Shown piece after piece: positions 53,207-62,224 of a stretch of 64,000 bases of DNA. Within the stretch, counting starts at the first letter, position 1. Every line of letters starts with the position of its first letter. A program made the translations under genes and the position numbers. The notes under the pieces are model-generated. The model saw only the letters and a program-made list of their open reading frames with translations, did no database searches and was not told the origin of the DNA. The stretch is from Aquirickettsiella gammari (GTDB lineage Bacteria; Pseudomonadota; Gammaproteobacteria; Diplorickettsiales; Diplorickettsiaceae), in contig OY969558.1 of NCBI GenBank assembly GCA_963701065.1, positions 434,001-498,000 on the forward strand, read 5' to 3'.

Positions 53207-53478
53207 GTCGAACTATTTATTGTATTAAACTACAAACTCAAGCGGAAGGCCTCGATTATTTGCCTTATCCTGGCGAGCTAGGTCAACGTATCTATCAATC
53301 TATTAGCAAATCAGCTTGGCAACAATGGGTCCAACATCAAACTATGTTGATCAATGAATATCGTTTAAGTACTTTGGAGCCTAAAGCGCGCGAATTTTTA
53401 AAAGAAGAAATGGAAAAATTTTTATTTGGCGCGAATCAAACAAGTAATACACCACCTGGCTATATCGAGCCTCAGTAA
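53203..53478 (+). CDS. yggX: Probable Fe(2+)-trafficking protein YggX
   Basis: The 91-aa protein has the family start MSRTIYCIKLQTQAEGLDYLPYPGELGQRI with the conserved Cys, then SKSAWQQWVQHQTMLINEYRL and ARxFLxxEMxKFLFG. YggX protects iron-sulfur proteins such as MutY from oxidation, which fits its coupling to mutY. Confidence 0.95.
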   Translation: MSRTIYCIKLQTQAEGLDYLPYPGELGQRIYQSISKSAWQQWVQHQTMLINEYRLSTLEPKAREFLKEEMEKFLFGANQTSNTPPGYIEPQ

Positions 53479-53522
53479 AATTATATAAAAAATGCTTATC
53501 TAAACTAAACAAGGTAATTTTC

Positions 53523-54350
53523 ATGGCAACCCATTATTCTCCTCACCAACTTGCCCAATTTATCTTAGCACGCCGAGCGAACTTCAAACCCAAGATAGGA
53601 ATTATTTTAGGCTCAGGTTTAGCGGGAATTGCAGATAGGATAAGTGATGCCATTTCAATTCCCTATAATGAACTTCCTGGATTCCCTGTAAGCAGCATAC
53701 CAGGCCACCCCGGACAAATGATTCTAGGTTATCTCAATAAGATCCCTGTTGTATGTTGCCAAGGCCGTGTTCACCCTTATGAAGGCATGCTAGGAAAAGA
53801 CTTTAAGATATTTATACGTACTTTAAAATGCTTAGCTTGCAATGCTTTATTGATGACAAATGCCGTGGGTTCCTTAGATAAAAATCTCCAACCTGGACAG
53901 CTGGTATCAATTTCAGATCATATTAATTTTCACCCGATGAATCCCTTAGTAGGGCCTAATGATGAAGAATTTGGTCCGCGCTTTTTTGCAATGGATAATG
54001 CCTACGATAAACAATTTCGGCTTATTTTGCAGCAAACCGCCAAAAAATTGGCTATTTCTTTATCTGAAGGAATTTATATTAGTGTTTTAGGGCCTAATTT
54101 TGAAACTCCTGCTGAAATACGTGCTTTTCGCCAGCTAGGTGCCGATGTTGTCGGGATGTCGACGGTTCCTGAAGTCATCGTTGCCAGACATTGTGGCTTG
54201 AAAGTAGCGGTTATATCCGTTGTCACGAATCTGGCCGCCGGTCTTAGCGATGCGCCTATTACCCACGAAGCGACTGTACACTTTGCCGCAGAAGCGAGTG
54301 ACAATCTGGGTCGATTACTCGAATCAGCTATAGACCAGCTAATTGAGTGA
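53523..54350 (+). CDS. Purine nucleoside phosphorylase (trimeric, PNP/XapA type)
   Basis: The 275-aa protein has the trimeric PNP motifs IILGSGLAGIAD (phosphate loop), CCQGRVHPYEG, LLMTNAVGSLDKNLQPGQLVSISDHINF, LGPNFETPAEIRAFRQLGADVVGMSTVPEVIVARHCGLKV and TNLAAG. It splits inosine, guanosine or xanthosine into base and ribose 1-phosphate for purine salvage. AAGGTAA lies 8 bp upstream of the start. It is convergent with the SDR gene. Confidence 0.93.
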   Translation: MATHYSPHQLAQFILARRANFKPKIGIILGSGLAGIADRISDAISIPYNELPGFPVSSIPGHPGQMILGYLNKIPVVCCQGRVHPYEGMLGKDFKIFIRTLKCLACNALLMTNAVGSLDKNLQPGQLVSISDHINFHPMNPLVGPNDEEFGPRFFAMDNAYDKQFRLILQQTAKKLAISLSEGIYISVLGPNFETPAEIRAFRQLGADVVGMSTVPEVIVARHCGLKVAVISVVTNLAAGLSDAPITHEATVHFAAEASDNLGRLLESAIDQLIE

Positions 54351-54363
54351 CTTAGCTATCAAT

Positions 54364-55116
54364 TCATTGAATGGTATAACCACCATCGATATTAATTAAG
54401 GCACCGGTCATAAAGGATGAAGCTTCACTGCATAAAAAACCAACCAGCTCAGCAACCTCTTCTGGTTTTCCAACGCGTTGCAAAGGTAATTTTTTAGCGA
54501 CTTGTTCCCTAATCAAGGATGCAGCCAGACCTGTTTTTTGTTGAAATTGTGATATGACCGCTTGATACATTGGGGTATCTATCGTCCCCGGACAAACACA
54601 ATTAACTCGAATCCCATAAGTTGCGTAATCTAAAGCAGTACTTTTTGCTAATTGCGCAATCGCCGCTTTCGTTGCCCCATAAATGGCGCACTGTTCTTTG
54701 GCAACAAAGGCCTGATCGGAAGCCATTAAAACTATCGCGCCAAATCCTTGTTTTTTCATACTCGGTAATACCTGTTGCAAACAATAAATAGTCCCCAATA
54801 AATTGGTCGCGATGACTTGTTGAATTTCAGCCACCGTACTTTCTTCCACATTCGCAAATAAGTGTATTCCGGCATTACAAAAAAGATAATCAATCTGTGC
54901 TACTTTTTGCCGGATGCTGGCAATCGCTCGTTGAATCTGATTGCTCGCTGAAACATCGCAAAGTAAAAAATGAATCCTTGCCGTCGCCGCATAATCTAAA
55001 TTCTTTTTATCCAGTACATAAACTTCCGCGCCCTCGCGACTAAACAGTATGGCAGTAGCCGCGCCTATTCCCGATGATCCGCCCGTTATGATAATTGTTT
55101 TATTTTTAAATTTCAT
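54364..55116 (-). CDS. Classical short-chain dehydrogenase/reductase
   Basis: The 250-aa protein has IIITGGSSGIGAATA, NAGIH, an LMASDQAF strand with the catalytic Ser, YGATKAA (YxxxK) and CPGTIDTPM, then the C-terminal SFMTGALINIDGGYTIQ. It is an NAD(P)-dependent oxidoreductase of the FabG/3-hydroxybutyrate dehydrogenase sort; substrate unknown. It overlaps the scpA stop by 4 bp, in the place where scpB is usual. Confidence 0.88.
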   Translation of the reverse strand: MKFKNKTIIITGGSSGIGAATAILFSREGAEVYVLDKKNLDYAATARIHFLLCDVSASNQIQRAIASIRQKVAQIDYLFCNAGIHLFANVEESTVAEIQQVIATNLLGTIYCLQQVLPSMKKQGFGAIVLMASDQAFVAKEQCAIYGATKAAIAQLAKSTALDYATYGIRVNCVCPGTIDTPMYQAVISQFQQKTGLAASLIREQVAKKLPLQRVGKPEEVAELVGFLCSEASSFMTGALINIDGGYTIQ

Positions 55117-55922
55117 CGTGCTCTGACTTCAATCTCCCCAAAAGGTGTCGTTTGTAAAAGTTCAATGAGGGTTTGACGCCATAATTCTAATAAGGCTATA
55201 AACGTAACCACGACGCCCATACGCCCTTCCTCTAAGCTAAAAAGCTCGGTAAATTTAACACACGGCTGTATCGCTATTCGTTGTAATATCTGTGACATAC
55301 GATCCTGGATAGACAAAGGTTCTTCTGCGATAGCATGATGCGCCTTCAAAGCAGCGCGTGCTAAAACCGATTTTAAAGCGTCTACGAGATCCTCTAAAGC
55401 CAGCGGTGGTAACGACGCTGCAGTCGCCTCAATAGGCACACCCGCTTTGGCCATCGCCAAAAAAACATCCCGCCCTAGGCGTGGCAACTGTTCTAATTTT
55501 TGTGCGGCCTGTTTAGTCCTTTCGTACTCCTGCAAGCGACGAATCAATTCGGCCCTAGGATCCCCCTCATCATTCGATGGGTTTTCTATCGCTTTAGGTA
55601 ATAACAATCGCGACTTTATTTCGGTCAATATGGCCGCCATGACGAGATATTCAGCCGCCAATTCGATTTCCAATACCTGCATCAATTCAATATATTGCAT
55701 ATATTGGCGAGTTATTTCGGCAACCGGAATATCTAAAATATCAAAATTTTGCTTTTTGATAAGATATAACAGGAGATCCAGAGGGCCTGTAAAAGCTTCC
55801 AACAATACTTCTAAGGCCTGAGGTGGAATATAGAGATCGCAGGGCAGCTGGGCCAAGGGTTGGCCTCGAATAGTCGCAATAGGAGATGCGGTGCTTGTCG
55901 TAGAAAATAGGCTTTCGCTCAT
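55113..55922 (-). CDS. scpA: Segregation and condensation protein A
   Basis: The 269-aa kleisin has EVLLEAFTGPLDLLLYLIKKQNFDILDIPVAEITRQYMQYI (key FxGPLDLLLxLI) at residues about 37-77 and the C-terminal winged-helix region VVTFIALLELWR. It bridges SMC heads in chromosome compaction with ScpB. An N-terminal extension of about 35 residues precedes the domain. scpB is not adjacent in the window; a SDR gene follows instead. Confidence 0.93.
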   Translation of the reverse strand: MSESLFSTTSTASPIATIRGQPLAQLPCDLYIPPQALEVLLEAFTGPLDLLLYLIKKQNFDILDIPVAEITRQYMQYIELMQVLEIELAAEYLVMAAILTEIKSRLLLPKAIENPSNDEGDPRAELIRRLQEYERTKQAAQKLEQLPRLGRDVFLAMAKAGVPIEATAASLPPLALEDLVDALKSVLARAALKAHHAIAEEPLSIQDRMSQILQRIAIQPCVKFTELFSLEEGRMGVVVTFIALLELWRQTLIELLQTTPFGEIEVRAR

Positions 55923-55940
55923 AGAGCCTAAGTGTAATCG

Positions 55941-56576
55941 TTATAGGCCAAAAAATCTAAAAAAAATGGATAATAGCCCTTGCAAGAGGGGGCCTAATAT
56001 TCTCGCTAAGAGACCACTGGCGAGTAAAAAGACCAAAATAAAAAATCCATAAATCTCTAATTTATTAAACTGATAGGCCATCGCAGGCGATAAAAAACTA
56101 GCCACTACCCGGCTACCATCTAAAGGAGGAATAGGGATTAGATTTAATAGCATTAAGACCAAATTAATCGACACACCAATCTGCGCCATATAAATAAAGG
56201 CGGCGTTATTGAGCCCTATTGCGACTTTAGCGGCGCCAACCCAAAAAAAAGCCATTGCTAAATTAGCCATCGGCCCTGCCGCCGCGACTAAGGCCATATC
56301 ACGTCTAGGATTTTTAAGATTCTGCCAGGTAATTGGCACCGGTTTAGCCCAGCCGAAGACAAAACCACCCAATAAAAAAAGAATCGTTGGCACAATAATT
56401 GTACCGATAGGATCAATATGCTTAAGAGGATTCAGGGTTAAACGACCTAATAACTTGGCGGTCGGATCCCCGCATTTTGAGGCAACCCAACCATGAGCCG
56501 TTTCATGGACGGTAATGGCAAATAATAAAGGCAGCACCCACAATATTATTTTTTGGCCTAAGGAAAAATCGATCAT
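55941..56576 (-). CDS. Site-2 protease family membrane metallopeptidase (M50)
   Basis: I start at ATG 56576, with GGTGAG 6 bp upstream, giving 211 aa; a TTG at 56591 is the only longer option. The zinc motif HETAHGW (H24, E25, H28) lies in the first helix, and the third ligand is in LIPIPPLDGSRV. Four to five further membrane helices follow. This short form lacks a PDZ domain, like the YwhC/Rip3-type minimal M50 proteases that lie near scpAB in many bacteria. The substrate is unknown. Confidence 0.88.
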   Translation of the reverse strand: MIDFSLGQKIILWVLPLLFAITVHETAHGWVASKCGDPTAKLLGRLTLNPLKHIDPIGTIIVPTILFLLGGFVFGWAKPVPITWQNLKNPRRDMALVAAAGPMANLAMAFFWVGAAKVAIGLNNAAFIYMAQIGVSINLVLMLLNLIPIPPLDGSRVVASFLSPAMAYQFNKLEIYGFFILVFLLASGLLARILGPLLQGLLSIFFRFFGL

Positions 56577-56779
56577 TATCAACTCACCCAATATTAAAAT
56601 TAATTAAAGTATATACACATCGTACTTAAATAGGCGAGCCAATTTCTTAAAAAAACGCACCTATTTAGCATTAAGTCCCTCTCAGTAATGAATCTGAGAT
56701 ACCACCCCATCTCATGGTTTGGTCACACAATTAAATTTAAGATAGCTCTTTATTCACAGTATCTCGCAATATTTTTTCA

Positions 56780-56799
56780 TTTAATAATTTATTAATAAA
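56780..56799 (+). promoter_or_regulatory. Possible PmrA-like box before the tandem orphan genes
   Basis: Two TTAAT half-sites begin 11 bp apart (56781-56785 and 56792-56796), as in the Legionella/Coxiella PmrA consensus of two cTTAATatT repeats. An AT-rich TATAAA -10-like box lies about 25 bp downstream and the gene starts at 56866 or 56881. The region is very AT-rich, so chance occurrence is possible. Confidence 0.3.
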
Positions 56800-56865
56800 A
56801 AATAATTATACTGCGATTCGATATATAAATTAATTATAAGCGATCACTTGAATTCTTGTTAATTT

Positions 56866-58509
56866 GTGGACAATCGTAAAATGCCTAAGAAAAATGTAAA
56901 AATCACGTCTTTATTGATTCCTTCGCAGCACTTCCAAAAAGCGGAAAATGCGGATAATACAAGAGAACTAGAAGAGTGCTTAACTGAGCTTATCAATACC
57001 GCTAATAAGCACCATAATGAGGCCTATCAAGTTAACCAACCCGCAATAATATTTCCAGAAAAATTTGCTGATTGCATCTGTAATTACAAAAAAATTAAGG
57101 ATATTATTAACAATAAAAATATTTTAAATCGCCCATTAATTAAGATTTATAATCTAGAAGCAAGTTTAACGATTATTCAAGCACGACTCAATAAGATAGA
57201 CACGAATCCGATAACAAAAAATCAACTAGATCTTATTGAGGAAGAGATAAACAATATTAAAATAGAGTTCGATAAGATTACTATTTACATTAATGCATTA
57301 AGCGCTAAACCAAAAAATAACTTCCCTAAAAATAGTCTCCAGAACCTACAACGCTATCAAGAGGGTTTTTCAAAGCGCTGGAATGAGGATTCCAATAAGC
57401 GTAAAGCACACAGTTATTACAATTTGGCAGAAAATTTAATCGAAAGATCCAATTGCTTAGCAATCGAGGATCTTGAGAAATACCAGCTTTTGACGGATGC
57501 CAAATCTCTTCTCAACAAATCGGTTGAGTTTTATAAGAAAGCGCAGTTATTTAACCTAGCAAAGCAAACTATACCTCGAATCAAGGAAGTGAACTCCGTG
57601 TTAAAAACCTTATTAAATCGATCTGAAAAAAAGAATACAACTTCCACACCGGAAAAAATAAGTCTAGTTTTAAAAAGATTACCTTTATCGAATGCTATTA
57701 ATAATACGCGCTTAAAAACCAACTCCTCTACATCCACCATTCCCCATGCAATAAAACCCGCTTGGCAAGTAGTCACTGATAAAAAAACCTTGTCTTTATA
57801 CTCAACTAAAAATTTGGGAAATACTAATTTAGCTAGGAATCAAATTCCATCGAATACGGCTAAAAGGAAACGACTACCCTTCGATGAACACGCAAGCTTT
57901 AACAAAGCTAAAAAAAGCAAGCCATTTTATCCATTAGAGTCCTTATGGCAAGCAGAAAATGAAAAAATAGTTACGCAATTTAGTCAAATTAAAATCGATG
58001 ATAATATCACCGAGATTATTATTGGGCTACAGCAAAAATTGCCCCTTCGAAAATCGCTTGGTGAATATGCGGCTACTGTGCAGAATAATCGTGCCGTAAC
58101 TATTATTACAAGGGATTTACAAACTCTGGAACTTACTCATCCTGAAAAATTCGCGCTTTTAAAGAAAGCAAAAAATCTTCTCAAGAAATCGGCTAAATTT
58201 TACGATAAAGCTAGCTTATCGGTAAAAAAAAGTGAGGTAAACCTAGGTATACACTGTATTGAATCTAGTCTAAAAAATTTAGCTTCTTTCAGTAGTAAAG
58301 CGTCTACAGAATCTATTCCATCAATTAATAAAACAGAACACTTAGCAACGTTAATCGGTACTGTAGGAAATATCTCTTCGAAGAACAGAGTAGCTTATTA
58401 TACGCGACATGCTAATAATTTTCTCTTTGGGCGACCCCTAGCAAAAGAGGATCGGAAAGATGAACCTCGGCAAAATGGACTGAAAAAGTACCCGTTTAAG
58501 GGTTTATAA
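56866..58509 (+). CDS. Orphan helical protein with a bipartite NLS-like cluster; tandem paralog 1
   Basis: The protein is 547 aa from GTG 56866; ATG 56881 is an equally possible start. It is Lys/Asn-rich, all-helical by eye, with no signal peptide or membrane segment. The region 56-250 is similar to the next gene product: ...FADCICNYKKI and RWNEDSNKRKAHSYYNLAENLIERS (171-195). A second copy of the helical unit appears inside the protein: YQLLTDAKSLLNKSVEFYKKA (about 206-226) and KFALLKKAKNLLKKSAKFYDKA (about 428-449). Two basic clusters, KRKR (333-336) and KAKKSK (347-352), form a classic bipartite NLS spacing. I recognise no family. A secreted, nucleus-directed protein is inference. Confidence 0.6.
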   Translation: MDNRKMPKKNVKITSLLIPSQHFQKAENADNTRELEECLTELINTANKHHNEAYQVNQPAIIFPEKFADCICNYKKIKDIINNKNILNRPLIKIYNLEASLTIIQARLNKIDTNPITKNQLDLIEEEINNIKIEFDKITIYINALSAKPKNNFPKNSLQNLQRYQEGFSKRWNEDSNKRKAHSYYNLAENLIERSNCLAIEDLEKYQLLTDAKSLLNKSVEFYKKAQLFNLAKQTIPRIKEVNSVLKTLLNRSEKKNTTSTPEKISLVLKRLPLSNAINNTRLKTNSSTSTIPHAIKPAWQVVTDKKTLSLYSTKNLGNTNLARNQIPSNTAKRKRLPFDEHASFNKAKKSKPFYPLESLWQAENEKIVTQFSQIKIDDNITEIIIGLQQKLPLRKSLGEYAATVQNNRAVTIITRDLQTLELTHPEKFALLKKAKNLLKKSAKFYDKASLSVKKSEVNLGIHCIESSLKNLASFSSKASTESIPSINKTEHLATLIGTVGNISSKNRVAYYTRHANNFLFGRPLAKEDRKDEPRQNGLKKYPFKGL

Positions 58510-58603
58510 ATTAGAGACGTCGTCAATTAAGTAAATAATTTAAAATTAAATTTATAATAAAAAAAATAGTTAAGTTTCTTACTTGGTAGGAAGACTTAAA
58601 TTT

Positions 58604-60625
58604 ATGATATCCCTAAAAAAAATAGAATCCCATCTGTCTTCCTTGTTAGATAAAGCTAATGCTAAATTCAGTTTGACTTTATCAGAGAATACCCCGGATC
58701 CAAATATAGTAGGTAAAACATTTCAAGATTGCGCTCAAGGTTATGAACGTATTATGAATTTGATCGAACCCCATCAAAAAAATAATACTTGCAGCGATTT
58801 ACTCAAATTTTACTATCTAAAAGCTTGGCTTTATAACATTCAATCTCGCTTTAATGCCTTACCTCAAAATCCACCTGATGAAAATAGTGATATTGTATTG
58901 AGTAATGAGGATAAAATTAAAAAACTTAGCAAATCTCTACAAAAATTAGTCTCCCGGGTTGAAAATATAAACCTTTTTCATAAAAAAAAGATACCGTCTC
59001 CTCTAAAAGAGGACTGTAATACACTAAAGGAGGAAATAAAAAACTATTTTAATTCATGGGATGAAAATGTAGCTCACCGTAAAGCAGTGTATACGTTCAA
59101 TACCGCAGAAAGCTTAGCAGAGCGCGCAAGAAAACAAACCATTTCAAAAAACTCTGATGGTAAATTAGCGTTAAAAAAAATTAACCTTGAAATGGCGCTT
59201 GCTTGTTTAGAACTTTCCAAAATTTATTATAAAAAGGCAAAAAGAACTGAAGATGCAAAATCAATTTCACCCTATAAAATAAAAATTAACAAAGAACTTA
59301 GTCGGTTAAAAAAATTATCACCGCCTATCTCACCAAGAAGCGAAATATCCGCTAAACCCAAAAAATTGCTCACAATAAATCATGTTTCTAAACCTAGCAA
59401 TTCGCCAGATCCAGTCGCACAAAAAAATCAAATTGAACCGTATAATGACAATACAGCAGCTAATTTACACTCTAATTGTCTTCCTCTTAAAAAAAGAAAA
59501 CTCGACTCGAATTATCTGGATGCACGAGAGCCTGCTGGCAAAAAAGCGTACATTTCCCCCGCCGAAATAAACATAACCATTGACCCGTCATTAAACGCTG
59601 CAGAAAAAATATTGGCACAAAAGATAAACCAATATGAAAAAATACTCACTGCCGCGTCTATTGATTGGCCCGATCGTTTTAAATTTTATGGTCAATTATT
59701 TTTTATGCTCAGTCAGCAACTTCAACTTTCTAGTTCAATTAAAGAAGCTCTACAGCATATCTTATTAAGCAAACTTTCCTGGCTAACTCTAGCAAATGAA
59801 TTAATGCACTTAACTTCGAATAAAAATGCGCTTGATAACACGGTTATCAAAAAAATAGCTACGGAAATAACTCACTTATCAACGAGTCACCAGAACGCGC
59901 TAGACATCATTCGCTCACAGAAACGAGCCGAAGCTTACCCAACTTTCACGACATTGGAGCTCAAGACTAAAGATTTAAAAAAAATTTTAATCAAGGAAAT
60001 TACTGATTATTATCACGGCCTGGCTGCTTTTAATAAATATGAAGAAGCGGAAAGTTTTTTAAACTTGATAGCAAACGTAATTAAACCCAAACCAGGCATC
60101 ACCATTGAAGCGCGTCTCCGTTCAGTCGCTGAACCGACTGACAATCTATTTTTTGCCACGCTTTTACGTGAGCTAATTAAGTTTCATATTTGCGATGAAA
60201 ATGAAGCGTGGCGAAAAAAAACTTTTTTAACGGAAAATAGCGTAAATCTTAACAACGAATATTGGAAAATACTAATCATTACTAAATATTTTGCGAAAAG
60301 AGTAGGCGATAAAAGCCAAGATTTAAATAAAAAAATTTTACAGCTTGAAAAGCATCTCTTAGAAAATTTCAGCCCGGAAAAAAACTTAACTTTATCAGAT
60401 AATACAATCCCAAGCAGCGCTTTTTTTCAACTCGCCAAACAAATTGAACCAGTTGGAATCGAATTATGTATCAATACGCTCCAAGTGCATTACCAACACT
60501 TAATAGAATATAAAGCACCTTCCATCCCTCCAGAAAATATTTATAATCATTTATTACAATTTATACGGACCCATTGCCCGCAAAAACAAGACAAAATTAA
60601 CTGTTCTAGAGTATCTCAGGGATAA
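58604..60625 (+). CDS. Orphan helical protein with a bipartite NLS-like cluster; tandem paralog 2
   Basis: I start at ATG 58604, with AGGAAG 10 bp upstream, giving 673 aa; a TTG at 58583 would add 7. Residues 39-235 are similar to the upstream paralog: FQDCAQGYERIMNLI and SWDENVAHRKAVYTFNTAESLAERA (151-175), then a helical KIYYKKA unit. The basic cluster PLKKRKL (294-300) followed by GKK (312-314) again resembles a bipartite NLS at an equivalent place after a Ser/Pro/Asn-rich linker. The C-terminal 340 residues are unique, helical and unrecognised. No signal peptide. The gene lies 94 bp after paralog 1. Confidence 0.6.
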   Translation: MISLKKIESHLSSLLDKANAKFSLTLSENTPDPNIVGKTFQDCAQGYERIMNLIEPHQKNNTCSDLLKFYYLKAWLYNIQSRFNALPQNPPDENSDIVLSNEDKIKKLSKSLQKLVSRVENINLFHKKKIPSPLKEDCNTLKEEIKNYFNSWDENVAHRKAVYTFNTAESLAERARKQTISKNSDGKLALKKINLEMALACLELSKIYYKKAKRTEDAKSISPYKIKINKELSRLKKLSPPISPRSEISAKPKKLLTINHVSKPSNSPDPVAQKNQIEPYNDNTAANLHSNCLPLKKRKLDSNYLDAREPAGKKAYISPAEINITIDPSLNAAEKILAQKINQYEKILTAASIDWPDRFKFYGQLFFMLSQQLQLSSSIKEALQHILLSKLSWLTLANELMHLTSNKNALDNTVIKKIATEITHLSTSHQNALDIIRSQKRAEAYPTFTTLELKTKDLKKILIKEITDYYHGLAAFNKYEEAESFLNLIANVIKPKPGITIEARLRSVAEPTDNLFFATLLRELIKFHICDENEAWRKKTFLTENSVNLNNEYWKILIITKYFAKRVGDKSQDLNKKILQLEKHLLENFSPEKNLTLSDNTIPSSAFFQLAKQIEPVGIELCINTLQVHYQHLIEYKAPSIPPENIYNHLLQFIRTHCPQKQDKINCSRVSQG

Positions 60626-60748
60626 AAATGCGCTTTTAAAATTTCAATAAATTTTCTATTAATAAACTCGCCCGAGTGAATAAAATCCTGTAAAATCAAG
60701 ATCAAAATTTTTATATCATTTGATTGCAAAAAAAGTGGAGTAGCGCGT

Positions 60749-62041
60749 ATGTCGTACCAACACATCCAAACCCCTAGTTTCGGTGAAAAAATTAGTGTTA
60801 ATCGAGATTTTTCTTTGAATGTCCCAGAGCAACCCGTTATTCCCTTTATTGAAGGGGATGGTATCGGGTGCGATATTACGCCGGCTATGCGACAGGTGAT
60901 TGATGCCGCGGTCAGCAAAGCTTACGGAAAAAAACGCCGTATTGCTTGGATGGAGGTCTATGCGGGAGAAAAAGCGAGCTCCCTCTATGGGCAAGACGTT
61001 TGCTTACCGGAGGAAACACTGAGCGCTATTCGTGATTATGTGGTTTCTATCAAAGGCCCTTTAACCACGCCAGTGGGTGGCGGCATGCGTTCCTTAAACG
61101 TCGCTTTACGCCAACAACTCGACCTGTATGTTTGCCTACGTCCGATTCGTTATTTTAAAGGGGTACCTAGTCCTGTTCGTGAACCTGAAAAAACCAATAT
61201 GGTCATTTTCAGGGAAAATTCAGAAGATATTTATGCCGGAATTGAATGGGCCGCCGATAGCCAAGAAGCTAAAAAATTGATTGATTTTCTACAAAACGAC
61301 ATGGGCGTTAAAAAAATTCGCTTTCCGCAGCATTGTGGTATTGGGATTAAACCGGTTTCGAAACAAGGATCACAACGTTTAATAAAACGTGCTATTCAAT
61401 ATGCCATTGATCAAAATTTGCCCTCGGTGACTTTAGTCCATAAGGGTAACATTATGAAATTTACTGAAGGTGCCTTTAAGGACTGGGGCTATTCGATGGC
61501 TAAAGAACAATTCGCTGCCACCCTGCTCGATAACGGCCCTTGGATGCGATTAAAAAACCCTAAGACGGGTAAAGAGATCATTATTAAAGACTTCATTGCC
61601 GATGCCTTTTTACAACAAGTCCTATTGCGCCCCGCCGAATATAGTGTAGTAGCCACCCTCAATCTTAATGGAGACTATATATCAGACGCATTAGCCGCTC
61701 AAGTGGGTGGTATTGGGATTGCTCCTGGGGCTAATCTCGGCGACAAAGTCGCCATGTTTGAAGCAACCCATGGCACAGCGCCTAAATATGCGGGACAAAA
61801 TAAGGTTAATCCTGGCTCGCTTATCTTATCAGCGGAAATGATGTTACGTCACCTGGGCTGGAATGAAGCGGCCAATTTAGTCATCACTGGAATGGAAGGG
61901 GCTATCCAAGCCAAAACGGTTACTTATGACTTTGCTCGTTTAATGAACGATGCAAAAGAGGTAAGTTGTTCTGATTTTGCCCAAGCTATCGTCGATCATA
62001 TGTGTAACACATCCTCTTTGGCTTCTTTTACTGAATCCTAA
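60749..62041 (+). CDS. icd: Isocitrate dehydrogenase (NADP-dependent)
   Basis: The 430-aa protein has VIPFIEGDGIGCDITPAM, GPLTTPVGGGMRSLNVALRQQLDLYVCLRPIRYF, with the Ser that AceK phosphorylates in E. coli, then FRENSEDIYAGIEW, KGNIMKFTEGAFKDWGY, NLNGDYISDALAAQVGGIG and the cofactor-site ATHGTAPKYAG. It makes alpha-ketoglutarate and NADPH in the TCA cycle. GGAG lies 8 bp before the ATG. Confidence 0.98.
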   Translation: MSYQHIQTPSFGEKISVNRDFSLNVPEQPVIPFIEGDGIGCDITPAMRQVIDAAVSKAYGKKRRIAWMEVYAGEKASSLYGQDVCLPEETLSAIRDYVVSIKGPLTTPVGGGMRSLNVALRQQLDLYVCLRPIRYFKGVPSPVREPEKTNMVIFRENSEDIYAGIEWAADSQEAKKLIDFLQNDMGVKKIRFPQHCGIGIKPVSKQGSQRLIKRAIQYAIDQNLPSVTLVHKGNIMKFTEGAFKDWGYSMAKEQFAATLLDNGPWMRLKNPKTGKEIIIKDFIADAFLQQVLLRPAEYSVVATLNLNGDYISDALAAQVGGIGIAPGANLGDKVAMFEATHGTAPKYAGQNKVNPGSLILSAEMMLRHLGWNEAANLVITGMEGAIQAKTVTYDFARLMNDAKEVSCSDFAQAIVDHMCNTSSLASFTES

Positions 62042-62224
62042 ATTTAATTACAAACTTATAGAGGTTTAAAAATACTCAAACTCGCAAATCCCTAAAATTC
62101 GACTAGGCTAAAAATAAAGGGAATATTATTTTTTCAACATGGACTACCCGGTTATATAACAACAGTGAAACTCGCTTTATGCGAGAAAACACGGATTTCA
62201 TACGAATAGAAAAGGAGGGCGACC

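Noticed and set aside
62171..62185. CTCGC-TTTAT-GCGAG hairpin before clpA as a heat-shock or terminator element
   Set aside because: The 5-bp stem is short, no T-tract follows, and no clear sigma-32 boxes flank it.
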